Assembly (NCBI RefSeq): GCF_000204055.1
Contig: NW_006768864.1
Location: forward strand, 81,155 to 145,154
Length of the DNA: 64,000 nucleotides
Direction: 5' to 3'
Origin: Melampsora larici-populina 98AG31
Lineage: Eukaryota > Basidiomycota > Pucciniomycetes > Pucciniales > Melampsoraceae
Below are positions 23,980 to 33,547 of the stretch, piece by piece; position 1 is the first letter of the stretch, and every line of letters begins with the position of its first letter. Made by a program: the position numbers and the translations under genes. The notes under the pieces were generated by a model that saw only the letters and a list, made by a program, of their open reading frames with translations, did not search any database and had not been told where the DNA came from.

Positions 23980-26900
23980 ATGTCATCTCAAAAGGAACTT
24001 CCACCGGCAGCGGCTTCAAAACAACCTGCAATGGAACCTGCTGTGTCTGGATCTGGTATTAAAGGTGGGAGTGTTATTGGTCAAGAGGAACGTAAGTCAT
24101 ACAGGGAAAAGGAAGACAGTGGTGATGATTCAGGGGATAATGTTACGGAAAAAGGTTTAGAAGGAATGTTTAAGGAGGAAATTGTTTCAGTGGACGATGT
24201 AGAAGGAATGATGAAGGACGGTGGAATTTCAGTTAAGGAGGCGGAGGAATATTTAGAGGAGGCTCGTGTACAGGCGGAGAAGATGGAAAAGTTGTTGAAA
24301 GCGTTGAAAGAGGCAAAAGTTAAGGCGGATAAGATGCAAGGGAAAGGAAGGAAGAAAGTTTGCAGTAATGATGGTAGTTCAAGTTCAGATGATGAAAGTG
24401 ATGTTGAAATCAAGAAGAAGAAGAAGAACAAGAAGAAGGTTGTAAAGATTGAACCTCAAGATTCAGAATTACGATTTAGACGCGGGGAGGATATTCAAAA
24501 GTTTTTACGGGATTTTGAGGTTGCTGCGCAAGTAGATGGTGCTAGTGGTATTGATATGGCAATGCAGGTGTGCGCATTTGTAGATGGAAAGGATGTAAAG
24601 GAAGAAATTAAGGAACTTGATGGTTGGGGTGAAGGAGAATGGAATTGGAAAATTTTAAAGGCGGAGATGAAGGATCGGTATGTGTCAATACGTGAGGCAC
24701 CTAGGTATACAATTGAAGATTTGAAGGAATTGGTGTTGGAGTACGAAAGAAATGGTGGTATTGATTCAAAATTGGAGTTTGAAGGTTTTCGTCACAAGTT
24801 TGAAAGCATCTTAGTTTATTTGAAGAAAAATGATTATATTGATTCTGAAGATGAGGTTTGTACGTATTACTATAGAGCTTTTTCAGATAATATGCAGAAG
24901 AAGATCAAGGAAAACTTAAGGGATGAAGAGGAATTAAGGGTTACAAAGGATGGAAGACATAGATTACCGGGCTGGAAAGTGTTAAAGAAGTCAATTGAGA
25001 AGGTATTGCGGGCGGAAGTTGAATTGGTATTTGAAGAATTACGCGGAAAGAAAGAAGTTGAGATGAAGAAGGATGATGAGCTTAAGAAGAAGGTGGTACA
25101 GAAGGATATGGAAAGAAGAGGTTTAAAGATGGAAGGATTGAACAAGAAGATTGGTGGAAAGTCAGGGGATGAAGCTACTATTAATGAATTAGTTAGGCAG
25201 TTTGCGGCATGGAGCAGTCAAGGAATTAATCGACCTTTGGCTGGAAATCAGAATATTCAAAATCATTCTAGTTTTCAGAATAAAGCATTTACCGGACAGC
25301 AACAGAACCTTGGTCCGTCAGCTCAAAACAGTGGATCTGCGCCTAGTTTTAATGCTACAAATTATTTTAGAAATGGTCAGCAAGGAGGTCAAAACTTGAA
25401 TAATAATTCTTCCGGTCCTAATTTTAATAATAGTGGTCAATACGCGAATTTTGGGATGACTAGAGGACGAGGTGGATATTCAGGTAATAGGGGTGGTTAT
25501 GGAGGAAATCAGTATGGACGTGGAGGTTTTAACTCGAATTCTAATCAATGGAATGGTTCTGGAGGAAAATTCCAACAAACTAATGGTGGTCAACAACCCA
25601 GCGGACCCTATGGACCTCCACCAAATAACGGACCTACGCGTGGAGAGTTTCAACAACGTGCTTTTTGGGATGGACCATTGATGTGTTATTATTGTGGTAA
25701 AGAAGGACATGGTCATAATAGATGTCCGGATAAACAAAGAGATGTAAATGATGGTTTTGTTACAGAACATAACAATACTTACATCTTGTCAAATGGAGCG
25801 GTAGTCAGATGGGATAGTAGTCGGCCAATCCGTACCGTAGTTGCTGATTATTCATTACAAGTTGAACAAGCAAAGATTGCAGCGGCAAAAGGTGAAAGTC
25901 CTCAAGCGTCAACTCAACCTCCTGTGGCGTCAATTCCAGCAGTACCGGAGAAGACAACTGTGTCGGGTATTTTAAGTAAAGCAGCTAATGGTGATCCTCA
26001 AATTCAGGAATTACGTGCTAGCTGTGGAATTTTGGAAGATTGGAAGGCGCCGGGTATTACAAGTAAAGGATTGAAGTCAGTTATGGCAGGGGCAGGTACA
26101 AAAGTTTATGATGCAGAAGTTAAAAGAGGTAGAGGTAAAGCGGAACCGGTTGACGCGCCAAGGAAGAAGGAAGTTACAATTCAGAATGAGAATGAGGAAG
26201 TAGAGGATGAGATTATGGAATTGAATGAAGATGATGATAGTAGTGAAGATGTTCCTTTGGCAAAATTGAAGGCAAGAAAGAGAGCAACTGTAGTAGCACC
26301 GCGAGCGGAGAAGAAGGACATTATCAAAGGAAGATTTGAACGGCCAGTGGAGCGCAGTTATGAAGGAGTAATGGATAGAGTGGTTGAGGAAATTGTGAAG
26401 ACTCATATTGAAACAGAGGTTGGAGAATTATGTGCTATTTCGCCGGCATTAGCTGAACATATGAAGAAGCAAGTCTCAAAGCGGCGGGTGGTAATACCCA
26501 GAATCATCAAGCCTTTACGAGCAGCGGCAGGAGGATTAGAAGATGATGATTCAACTTCTGAGAGTGAGGAAGATGGTGAAGATGTTTTGTATTCGTGTCC
26601 TTTAGGTTATTTGGAAATTATGTTAGGTGGAAAGAAGAAAAGGGTTAAAGCTTTGGTGGATTCCGGTTCACAAATCAATATTCTTCCTGAATCAGTTGCG
26701 GAGGAATTGGGATTGACTGGATTGGTTTCAATTAGATCTGGAGTTAGAAGTATTGGTGGTCAAAGGACGGAGTTGATTGGTATTGGTGGTCAAAGGACGG
26801 AGTTGATTGGTATTGGTGAAGCTATAGAGGTTGTGGTTGGCACTAGAGTACAAGGGGTGGCACATTTTTGGATAGCTAAGGAGAGTAAGTGCCCAATTTT

Positions 26901-27183
26901 ATTGGGACGTCCTTTTCTTATGGATTTCAGAGCGGGAATAGAGTTTGGAAAAGCTGTTGGTGAGCGGTTAACTTTGAAGGATGAACGTGGTATTTGGACT
27001 AGATTCACAATATGCCAACCGGATGAAGGAGATTGGGAAAGAGAGTTAGACTTAGGAGAGAAAAGGACGACAGTGGTACAAGCACAATTAGCGCGATTGC
27101 AGCGGGAAGTTAAGGATGAAGACAGTAGTGTAGTTCCGGATTATGTAGAAGAATTTTCCGGTGAAGAAAAGTCTTTTTTGTAG
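23980..27183 (+). CDS. gag: Gag-protease polyprotein of the Ty3 element
   Basis: A 1,067-residue open frame. Residues 1-170 are acidic and Lys-rich with a coiled-coil-like stretch (EEYLEEARVQAEKMEKLL). About 170-400 is the capsid-like region (FRRGEDIQKFLRDFEVAAQV ... YKLEFEGFRHKFE-like helices). About 400-560 is Gly/Asn/Gln-rich with RG motifs, a likely RNA-binding stretch. One CCHC zinc knuckle, CYYCGKEGHGHNRC, starts at residue 569. An aspartic protease with LVDSGSQINILPE has its catalytic Asp near residue 894. A 10-residue unit, IGGQRTELIG, is duplicated just after the protease. The ATG at 23,980 is preceded by a 0.73-kb leader after the PBS. The protease is fused to gag, and pol lies in another frame. 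Confidence 0.85.
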   Translation: MSSQKELPPAAASKQPAMEPAVSGSGIKGGSVIGQEERKSYREKEDSGDDSGDNVTEKGLEGMFKEEIVSVDDVEGMMKDGGISVKEAEEYLEEARVQAEKMEKLLKALKEAKVKADKMQGKGRKKVCSNDGSSSSDDESDVEIKKKKKNKKKVVKIEPQDSELRFRRGEDIQKFLRDFEVAAQVDGASGIDMAMQVCAFVDGKDVKEEIKELDGWGEGEWNWKILKAEMKDRYVSIREAPRYTIEDLKELVLEYERNGGIDSKLEFEGFRHKFESILVYLKKNDYIDSEDEVCTYYYRAFSDNMQKKIKENLRDEEELRVTKDGRHRLPGWKVLKKSIEKVLRAEVELVFEELRGKKEVEMKKDDELKKKVVQKDMERRGLKMEGLNKKIGGKSGDEATINELVRQFAAWSSQGINRPLAGNQNIQNHSSFQNKAFTGQQQNLGPSAQNSGSAPSFNATNYFRNGQQGGQNLNNNSSGPNFNNSGQYANFGMTRGRGGYSGNRGGYGGNQYGRGGFNSNSNQWNGSGGKFQQTNGGQQPSGPYGPPPNNGPTRGEFQQRAFWDGPLMCYYCGKEGHGHNRCPDKQRDVNDGFVTEHNNTYILSNGAVVRWDSSRPIRTVVADYSLQVEQAKIAAAKGESPQASTQPPVASIPAVPEKTTVSGILSKAANGDPQIQELRASCGILEDWKAPGITSKGLKSVMAGAGTKVYDAEVKRGRGKAEPVDAPRKKEVTIQNENEEVEDEIMELNEDDDSSEDVPLAKLKARKRATVVAPRAEKKDIIKGRFERPVERSYEGVMDRVVEEIVKTHIETEVGELCAISPALAEHMKKQVSKRRVVIPRIIKPLRAAAGGLEDDDSTSESEEDGEDVLYSCPLGYLEIMLGGKKKRVKALVDSGSQINILPESVAEELGLTGLVSIRSGVRSIGGQRTELIGIGGQRTELIGIGEAIEVVVGTRVQGVAHFWIAKESKCPILLGRPFLMDFRAGIEFGKAVGERLTLKDERGIWTRFTICQPDEGDWERELDLGEKRTTVVQAQLARLQREVKDEDSSVVPDYVEEFSGEEKSFL
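26752..26811 (+). repeat. 30-bp in-frame tandem duplication in gag-protease
   Basis: Two exact 30-bp units encode IGGQRTELIG twice, immediately after the protease active-site region. The frame is kept, so the duplication is tolerated or very recent. Confidence 0.95.
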
Positions 27184-27310
27184 ATGGTGTCGGTGAATCA
27201 ATGGGCATTCAGTATATAGTAAATCCAAGTAACCTTGGATGTCTATCACTGACTAATAGTAAAAAGGGAACTTGGTTGTGTACAACAGATAATTTCAATC
27301 ATATTTTCAG

Positions 27311-27361
27311 TCTCAGTCTCAATTTCAGTCTCCGTCTCAGTCTCAATTTCAGTCTCCGTCT
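27311..27361 (+). repeat. 24-bp tandem repeat in pol leader
   Basis: The unit CAGTCTCAATTTCAGTCTCC occurs twice with short linkers, giving a Ser/Gln/Pro-rich reading in the pol frame upstream of the ATG at 27,404. It lies in the gag-pol junction region. Confidence 0.8.
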
Positions 27362-27367
27362 CGGCCT

Positions 27368-28651
27368 TTGTCTCAAGTTTCTGATTTTTCATCTTTGGTA
27401 TCAATGGAGGACGCGCAAGAGGGGAATAAAGTGGAGGATAGTAGTTCTCAAGATTTTGGATATGTTTCTTCTTTTAGTTTTATTGAATCTTCTCTTTCTC
27501 AGTCTCAGTTTTTAAGTAGTGATGTACAATTAGAAGATTACAGCGGATGTGTTCAAGAGTTAGAAAGAGGAATAAGCAGAGGACTATTGGATGATGATGA
27601 ATGGGAGACGGTTCAGAATTTAAATCAGGGTTTTGATATTAGACAGCAAGCAGAAGTGTGTGAAGGATGGAAGAAAGGAAATATTCTATGTTTTACAAAG
27701 TATAAGCCGGTAGCAAAGAAGGTTCGACCGGTCAATGCAGCAATGCCACAACATCTCAACCCGCCATTACAAAGACCGCCTTTGTCTAGAGATCCTTATA
27801 AAACTCCTTTATCAATGAATCCTCCGGACTTTGTAGAAACTAAGAAGACTACGTTGGAGCGGTTGAAGATGTGTAATTTCGGACCAGAAGGCTGGTTGAG
27901 TGATGAAGAATTGAAGTTATTATTACATGTGGTAGTTTTACGGGAAGGAGCTATTGTGTATTGTGAAGAAGAGAGAGGAGTTTTGAAGCATTCTTATGGA
28001 TTTCCTTATGCAATTCCTGTTGTGGATCACGAACCTTGGCAGAAGAGGCCAATTCCTATTCCAGCGGCCATCAAACCTGAATACATTGAATTAGTACGTC
28101 AAAGGCTACGGACAGGTTTATATGAGCAATCTACTTCAAGTTATTCAAGTCCAGTATTTTGTGTCAAGAAACAAGACGGGAAGCTTAGAGTTGTGCATGA
28201 TTTACAAGAATTGAACAAAGTTACTATCAAGGACGCGGGATTGCCTCCGGCGCCAGAAGAGTTTGTAGAATCATTTGCGGGAAGAGCATGTTATGGATTG
28301 GGTGATATTATGGGTGGATATGATGAGAGGGAGTTAGCAGATTTTTCAAGACCATTAACCACTTTTGAAACACCTTTAGGGCGCTTACAACTTACTCGAC
28401 TGCCTCAAGGTGCTACAAACTCAGTAGCAGTTTATCAAGCTCAGATGATGTGGATTCTTCAAGACGAAATTCCACAGAACGTAGGTATCTTCATTGATGA
28501 CGGCGGAATCAAAGGTCCTGATTCTACTTACGGCGACGCAGTTCTGGATGAGAATCCGGGAATCAGACGTTTCATTTGGGAATATGCAATTACTTTGGAA
28601 AGGGTGTTATTCAGGATTGAAGAGGCTGGTTTGAAAGTTTCTGGAAAGTAA
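27368..28651 (+). CDS. pol: Pol, reverse transcriptase part
   Basis: The open frame is +1 relative to gag and separated from it by about 180 bases, so expression needs a frameshift, reinitiation or splicing. After about 220 Ser/Glu-rich residues the RT core follows: FVxxKKQDGKLRVVHDLQEL-type palm entry (SSPVFCVKKQDGKLRVVHDL), the LPQGATNS motif, and the catalytic pair in FIDDGG (first Asp near residue 377). In most Ty3 elements the motif is F/YxDD, which fits. The frame ends at TAA 28,649-28,651, but the next codons (FAVCVPALEIVGH) continue the same frame into the rest of pol, so the stop interrupts a formerly continuous protein. Confidence 0.85.
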   Translation: MSQVSDFSSLVSMEDAQEGNKVEDSSSQDFGYVSSFSFIESSLSQSQFLSSDVQLEDYSGCVQELERGISRGLLDDDEWETVQNLNQGFDIRQQAEVCEGWKKGNILCFTKYKPVAKKVRPVNAAMPQHLNPPLQRPPLSRDPYKTPLSMNPPDFVETKKTTLERLKMCNFGPEGWLSDEELKLLLHVVVLREGAIVYCEEERGVLKHSYGFPYAIPVVDHEPWQKRPIPIPAAIKPEYIELVRQRLRTGLYEQSTSSYSSPVFCVKKQDGKLRVVHDLQELNKVTIKDAGLPPAPEEFVESFAGRACYGLGDIMGGYDERELADFSRPLTTFETPLGRLQLTRLPQGATNSVAVYQAQMMWILQDEIPQNVGIFIDDGGIKGPDSTYGDAVLDENPGIRRFIWEYAITLERVLFRIEEAGLKVSGK

Positions 28652-30723
28652 TTTGCGGTTTGTGTTCCAGCATTGGAGATTGTAGGACACGTAGTTTGTA
28701 AAGATGGAAGAACTATATCAAAGAAGAAGAAGACTAAAATTCAAAATTGGCCAGTTCCACAAAATACAACAGAGGTTTTAGGTTTTCTTGGGATGTGTAT
28801 TTATGTTAGAATGTTTATTAAGGATTTTTCAAAGATTGCAGCGCCTATGCGGAGGTTGACTCGGAAGGATGTAGAGTGGTATTGGACGGAGGAATGTCAG
28901 GAAGCGTTGGATACGTTGAAGAAGATTATTGGTGAAGATATAATGTTGAAAGGATTGGAATACGGTGAAGGAGCGGGTAAGATCATTTTAGCGGTAGATT
29001 CTAGTCAGATTGCAGCAGGAGGTGTTTTGATGCAGGAGGATAAGCATGAAAAAGTTAGGCCGGTGTTCTATGAATCTTTGGTATTTTCACCGGTGGAATC
29101 AAGGTATTCACAACCAAAATTAGAGCTTTGTGGTGTTGCTAGAATTCTGAAGAAATTTCAAAGTAAGCTGTGGGGACAACATTTTGAACTTCAAGTGGAC
29201 GCCAAATCTTTAATTGAAATGATCAATGGACCTACTTTACCAAATGCGCCTATGACCAGATGGGTTGCGTTCATTCAATTATTTTCTTATGATATTGTTC
29301 ACAAGTCCGGAAAGAATTTTGGAATGCCTGATGGACTCTCAAGACGGCCAGTTGGAGAAGACTCAACTTCTGAAGGACAGGATTTTGATGAAGAACAGAG
29401 AGACATTTCACCACATGAAGGTTTTCCTGTTTCTAATATTGATGAAGATGCGGATGATTTCTCACCTTGGACTCAGGACGGAATATGGATTTTGCTTGAG
29501 GAATATTTAAAGAATTTTAATAGACCAGAGAATTGTTCAGATGAAGATTATCAATGGATTCAGAATAGAGCTAGGACCTTTTTTGTGGAACGTGGAAGAT
29601 TGAAGAGGAGAGGTGTACCTTGTGGAAGGTTAGTAGTTTCAAGAAAGGATGGGCAAGAGATAGTATTACAAAGATTACATGAGGAGATGGGTCATAGAGG
29701 TGTAGAAGAAACTTACAGAAGATGTTTGATAAGATTTTGGTGGCCGGAAATGAAAGAAGATGTACGTAAATGGGTTATGTCTTGTGAAGCTTGTCAGCGG
29801 CAAAGTCCAAGAACTCAGAAGGAGAAGGGACATGCTACAGGAGAATCTACGGTATTTGGACGAGTTAGTTTGGATGCAGTTCACATCAAGACTAGTAGAT
29901 ATAAATATTTGATTGTAGCACGGGATGATCTTTCCGGATGGGTAGAAGCTAAAGCATTACAAAAATTGACAGCAAAAGCAGTGGCAGATTTTATTTTGAA
30001 AGAATGGATATGGAGATATGGAGCAGTGAAATGTTTTACGGTGGATGGCGGGCCAGAATTTAAGGCGGAGTTGAGAGATGCGGTGCGGATGTCAGGATCA
30101 AAGTTGGGGGAGTCTACTCCGTATTGGCCTCAAGGTGAAGGAATGGTAGAGCGCGGTCATCAACCTTTGAAGGATACCTTAGTCAAGATGTGCGGTGAAG
30201 ATGGAAATAAGTGGGTGGAGAAGTTACCTTTAGTTTTATTTGCGGATAGAATTTCAACTAAGCGTACAACTGGATTTTCGCCGTATGAAGTTATGTTTAA
30301 TCAGAAAGCAATCTTACCAGTAGATGTTGAAGTAGGAACTTTTCTTGGTGTGGATTGGGACACGGTTACTACTAGGGAGGAATTGTTAATGGCAAGAGTG
30401 GAGCAATTGGAGCAAAGAGATGAGATGTTGAAGAAAGCATATGAACAGATGATGCGGGCAAGGACGGATGGAGTTATTTATTGGGATGAGAAAAATTCAC
30501 ATAGATTAAGAGGATCATTGGAGGCGGGTGACTTGGTATTAGTTTATAATAAGAGTTTGGAGACACAGTGGGGAAAATTATTTAAAGACAGGTGGAATGG
30601 TCCGTATAGAGTGAAAGAGCAATATCCTGGAGGGTCGTATATATTAGAAGAATTGGACGGAACAGTTATGAATAGAAGATTTGCGGAGGAACATATCAAG
30701 CGTTTTTTCCTCGAGGTATTTCA
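28652..30723 (+). CDS. pol: Pol, RNase H and integrase part
   Basis: It continues the RT frame after the TAA. RT thumb: VLGFLGMCIYVRMFIKDFSK. RNase H: IILAVDSSQIAAGGVLMQ (Asp), ESRYSQPKLELCG (Glu) and FELQVDAKSL (Asp). Integrase: zinc-binding HEEMGHRG ... CEAC (HHCC); catalytic Asp in SLDAVHIKTSRYKY, Asp in TVDGGPEFKAEL, Glu in PQGEGMVERGHQ; then a GPY/F-like end with DRWNGPYRVKEQYPGGSY. No chromodomain is seen before the assembly gap at 30,724. All expected catalytic residues are present, so the only obvious defect is the upstream stop. Confidence 0.85.
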
Positions 30724-31207
30724 NNNNNNNNNNNNNNNNNNNNNNNNNNNNNNNNNNNNNNNNNNNNNNNNNNNNNNNNNNNNNNNNNNNNNNNNNNNNN
30801 NNNNNNNNNNNNNNNNNNNNNNNNNNNNNNNNNNNNNNNNNNNNNNNNNNNNNNNNNNNNNNNNNNNNNNNNNNNNNNNNNNNNNNNNNNNNNNNNNNNN
30901 NNNNNNNNNNNNNNNNNNNNNNNNNNNNNNNNNNNNNNNNNNNNNNNNNNNNNNNNNNNNNNNNNNNNNNNNNNNNNNNNNNNNNNNNNNNNNNNNNNNN
31001 NNNNNNNNNNNNNNNNNNNNNNNNNNNNNNNNNNNNNNNNNNNNNNNNNNNNNNNNNNNNNNNNNNNNNNNNNNNNNNNNNNNNNNNNNNNNNNNNNNNN
31101 NNNNNNNNNNNNNNNNNNNNNNNNNNNNNNNNNNNNNNNNNNNNNNNNNNNNNNNNNNNNNNNNNNNNNNNNNNNNNNNNNNNNNNNNNNNNNNNNNNNN
31201 NNNNNNN
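30724..31207. other. assembly gap (484 N)
   Basis: Unknown bases directly after the integrase C-terminus. The true size may differ. The end of pol, part of the 3' region and possibly the missing first part of the 3' LTR could lie here. Confidence 1.
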
Positions 31208-32289
31208 TTATTACGGAGATTACATTTGGTGTAGTGTGGGTTGTTGAGGATGTGGATAGCTCGCGGTATTAGTTCATTAGTGTTACAGTGAAGCAAATTT
31301 ATCAAATTAAACCAAATTAAATTTACAACAAATTAAGTCTGTAGTAGGGGGTTTGGGGAGAGGCTGCGCATTAAAATGGAAACAATCAAAGCGGCAACAA
31401 AATTACAATAAAATGACATATAAAATGGTTACTACTACAGCAAATCTTTTCTTTCTTTTACGGGAACGTGAATTGGACGCAAGACGGATAGCATTACTAC
31501 AACATTTATGTTTACTATTACGGAAGATTTCGTGTTTTACGAGTTAAAGACTTAATATTTCATTTACACAAAGTGCAAATCAGGCAAAACAACACAACTC
31601 TCAAGTTAAAATTATAACATTACATTTTGAAGATACGTGGATACATATATTTCTTGTGAATTATTACAAGTTAGATACGGGACAGAACCCAATGCACGGA
31701 TTTTTTTTATTGTCAAGGCCTAGGATAGAGGTTACTTGGATTTTGTTAAAATTATTGTTTGGATTACGGGAATAAGAAATTATTATTGAAATATCTAAAA
31801 AAAGTTATGGTTAAAATTATACAAGGAAGTTGATGAAGTCTTACGGATAAGTGCAACAGGAAGATGTTATATTTTAGTTGAAGATGAAGAAAATTAGAAG
31901 TCGAAGTAGCGGTTTTTTCATTTAAGTTGGGGGAGGTGTATCACGATTGTGGCAAATTTTCATTCAAGTTGGGGGAGGTGGCGCGAAAAGATGGAGGAAG
32001 AAATGGCAAAGACTCATAAAAGTTCAATTCCAAACATTGTTTTTTTTATTATGCATGATTTTTTCTAAGAAATTTTCCTACTACATCATTATACATAAGA
32101 TTTTTTTGGGTTTATTATTTAACGAGAAACCAAGTCAAGAGTCAAGAGTCACGAGTCAAGAATCAGATAACCATAAAATTACAACATGAACATATGGTCA
32201 TCGAGACATAACATGTAGAGAAAACATTTTGAAAGAGAAACACAGCAGAGGAAGGAAATCAGACAAGTTAGATAGAAATAGAACACAAC
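31208..32289 (+). other. 3' region of the Ty3 element with purine-rich tracts
   Basis: No long open frame. Its base style (frequent ACGG, GCGG) matches the element's internal region. The tract AAGTTGGGGGAGGTG occurs at about 31,926-31,940 and again at 31,967-31,981 within an imperfect 44-bp tandem duplication. It looks like a polypurine tract, but what follows (TGTATCACG, TGGCGCGAA) does not match the 5' LTR start TGTGGTGAAC, so its role is unclear. Confidence 0.45.
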
Positions 32290-33143
32290 TTAATCTTGGT
32301 TTAGGGCGCGTTTTTTGCCTTTGTCACGAGAAGAAGAACTAGAAGTTGGAGGTTGAGCAGAATTGGAAGAGTTGGACATAGATAAAAGAGTTTCAGCAAC
32401 AAGATCTTTAAATTTTTCTGAAACACCAACACGAGCTTCAGATTCTTCTTTTGAGTACGATTTAAATTTGTTCCAATGTTGAAGAAGGACAGCATTCATT
32501 CTTTCAGTCAAAATTATAGTAGGATGAACCGGAGATAATTTTGAAGTCATTCCGCCGACCATCCTGATTTTTTCTTCAAACGTCAAATGTCGAGTGAACC
32601 ACAAACCCTTAGCCTCTTCACCCAGTTGTTCAACATATTGATTGACATGAACTTGAGAAAAAGGTTGAATATCAGAAAATAACATGTCTAACATCATTTT
32701 GGGAGTGATAGGATGCGACGAACTGGATTCTTCTTTAACGAAAGGGACATTGGACGCGTCAGATTCACGAGAAGTAGAATGCTTTGGAGGTTTTTGAGGC
32801 GCAGGTGTTTTGCGAAAGACTGGTTTAGGAGGATTGACAGGGAGCGCAGGTGGTGACCGCTTGGACGTAGTAGGACGACGGCAAGGAGAACGTGAAGGCC
32901 AATCTAGATCAAGAATCAGGAGAGAGACATGAAAAGTCAAAGGAAACAAAATAAAATTGATCAGTATGAATTCAATCACAAGTTGGAGATTTAAAAATTT
33001 TTGTGTTACATACCACACAAAAGATTCAAATTGGCACAACGGTCACATTTATAATCTTTGGGAGGTGCAGCAGTTTCAAGATCTGTCCAAGTACAAGTCT
33101 TATCTTGGTAGAAACAAATTTCACATGATCGAGGGTGGTACAT
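32290..33143 (-). CDS. antisense two-exon gene with cysteine cluster, within the retroelement
   Basis: Exon 1, 33,014-33,143, starts ATG (MYHPRSCEICFYQDKTCTW) and contains CxxCx6C and a second CDRCANLNLLC unit. The intron 32,904-33,013 (gtatgt...gatctag, with CTGAT branch-like sequence) joins in frame to exon 2 (WPSRSPCRRPTTSKRS...), which ends at TAA 32,290. The remainder is a Pro/Ser/Lys-rich linker, then KGLWFTRHLTFEEKIRMVGG and VHPTIILTERMNAVLLQHWN, and a Ser-rich basic tail (SRDKGKKRALNQD). The paired C-x2-C-x6-C units resemble the Zn-binding motifs of many basidiomycete proteins and may bind nucleic acid. Length is about 248 residues. It runs opposite to gag-pol, between pol and the 3' LTR. 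It could alternatively be cargo of the Helitron ending at 33,547. Function unknown. Confidence 0.65.
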
Positions 33144-33520
33144 TATTGACAACAATATATGTGAACAATCAAACAAGATGAAGGTTCTAGAATTCAAAGT
33201 AAAAGTAAAAATAAGAATAAAAATGAAGATTAGTACATATGAATAACTTGAAGCGTGTAATGGAAAAAGAGAAAATACTTACTTAACAAGATTTGATAGT
33301 CAAATAGAATATTACTGGGAGTACTGATTGGGGATTAGATGATTGAGATAGGAGTAGCGCATACAAAACACGGCATTTGAATTAGTTAAATAATTATAAG
33401 AGGAATATTCGCAAGAGATTACGTACTGGGTAGATGGACGATGAACAAGCTTCCAGCGAATTGAAGGTGAAGTCGATTCTAACTATTTGAATTGACCTAA
33501 AATGATCCCTTGTTGTGACC
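33144..33520. other. region between antisense gene and Helitron-like end
   Basis: No gene. On minus it contains a GTAAGT donor-like site near 33,284, in line with 5' non-coding exons of the antisense gene. It does not match the part of the 5' LTR that should precede 33,548. Confidence 0.4.
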
Positions 33521-33547
33521 GCGGCGCCCGCCGCACAACTTGGCTAG
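33521..33547 (+). mobile_element. Helitron-like 3' terminus in the 3' LTR
   Basis: Hairpin GCGGCGCCCGCCGC (33,521-33,534), a 9-base spacer, then CTAG ending at 33,547, followed by TTTTAATAAA. The intact 5' LTR reads GAAAA|TTTTAATAAA at 21,747/21,748, so the end sits exactly at an A|T junction, the Helitron target rule. The element's 5' end is not identified; it lies to the left, perhaps in the gap. Confidence 0.65.

Noticed and set aside
24081..25770. Antisense open frames inside gag
   Set aside because: They mirror the Lys/Glu-rich coding bias of gag, giving Phe/Leu/Ser-rich shadows without motifs. Unlike the antisense gene at 32.3-33.1 kb they lack intron borders and a cysteine cluster.
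31924..31981. Polypurine tract marking the 3' LTR start
   Set aside because: The bases after both purine tracts do not match the LTR start defined by the target duplication at 20,894/35,050, so I report the tract only as purine-rich.
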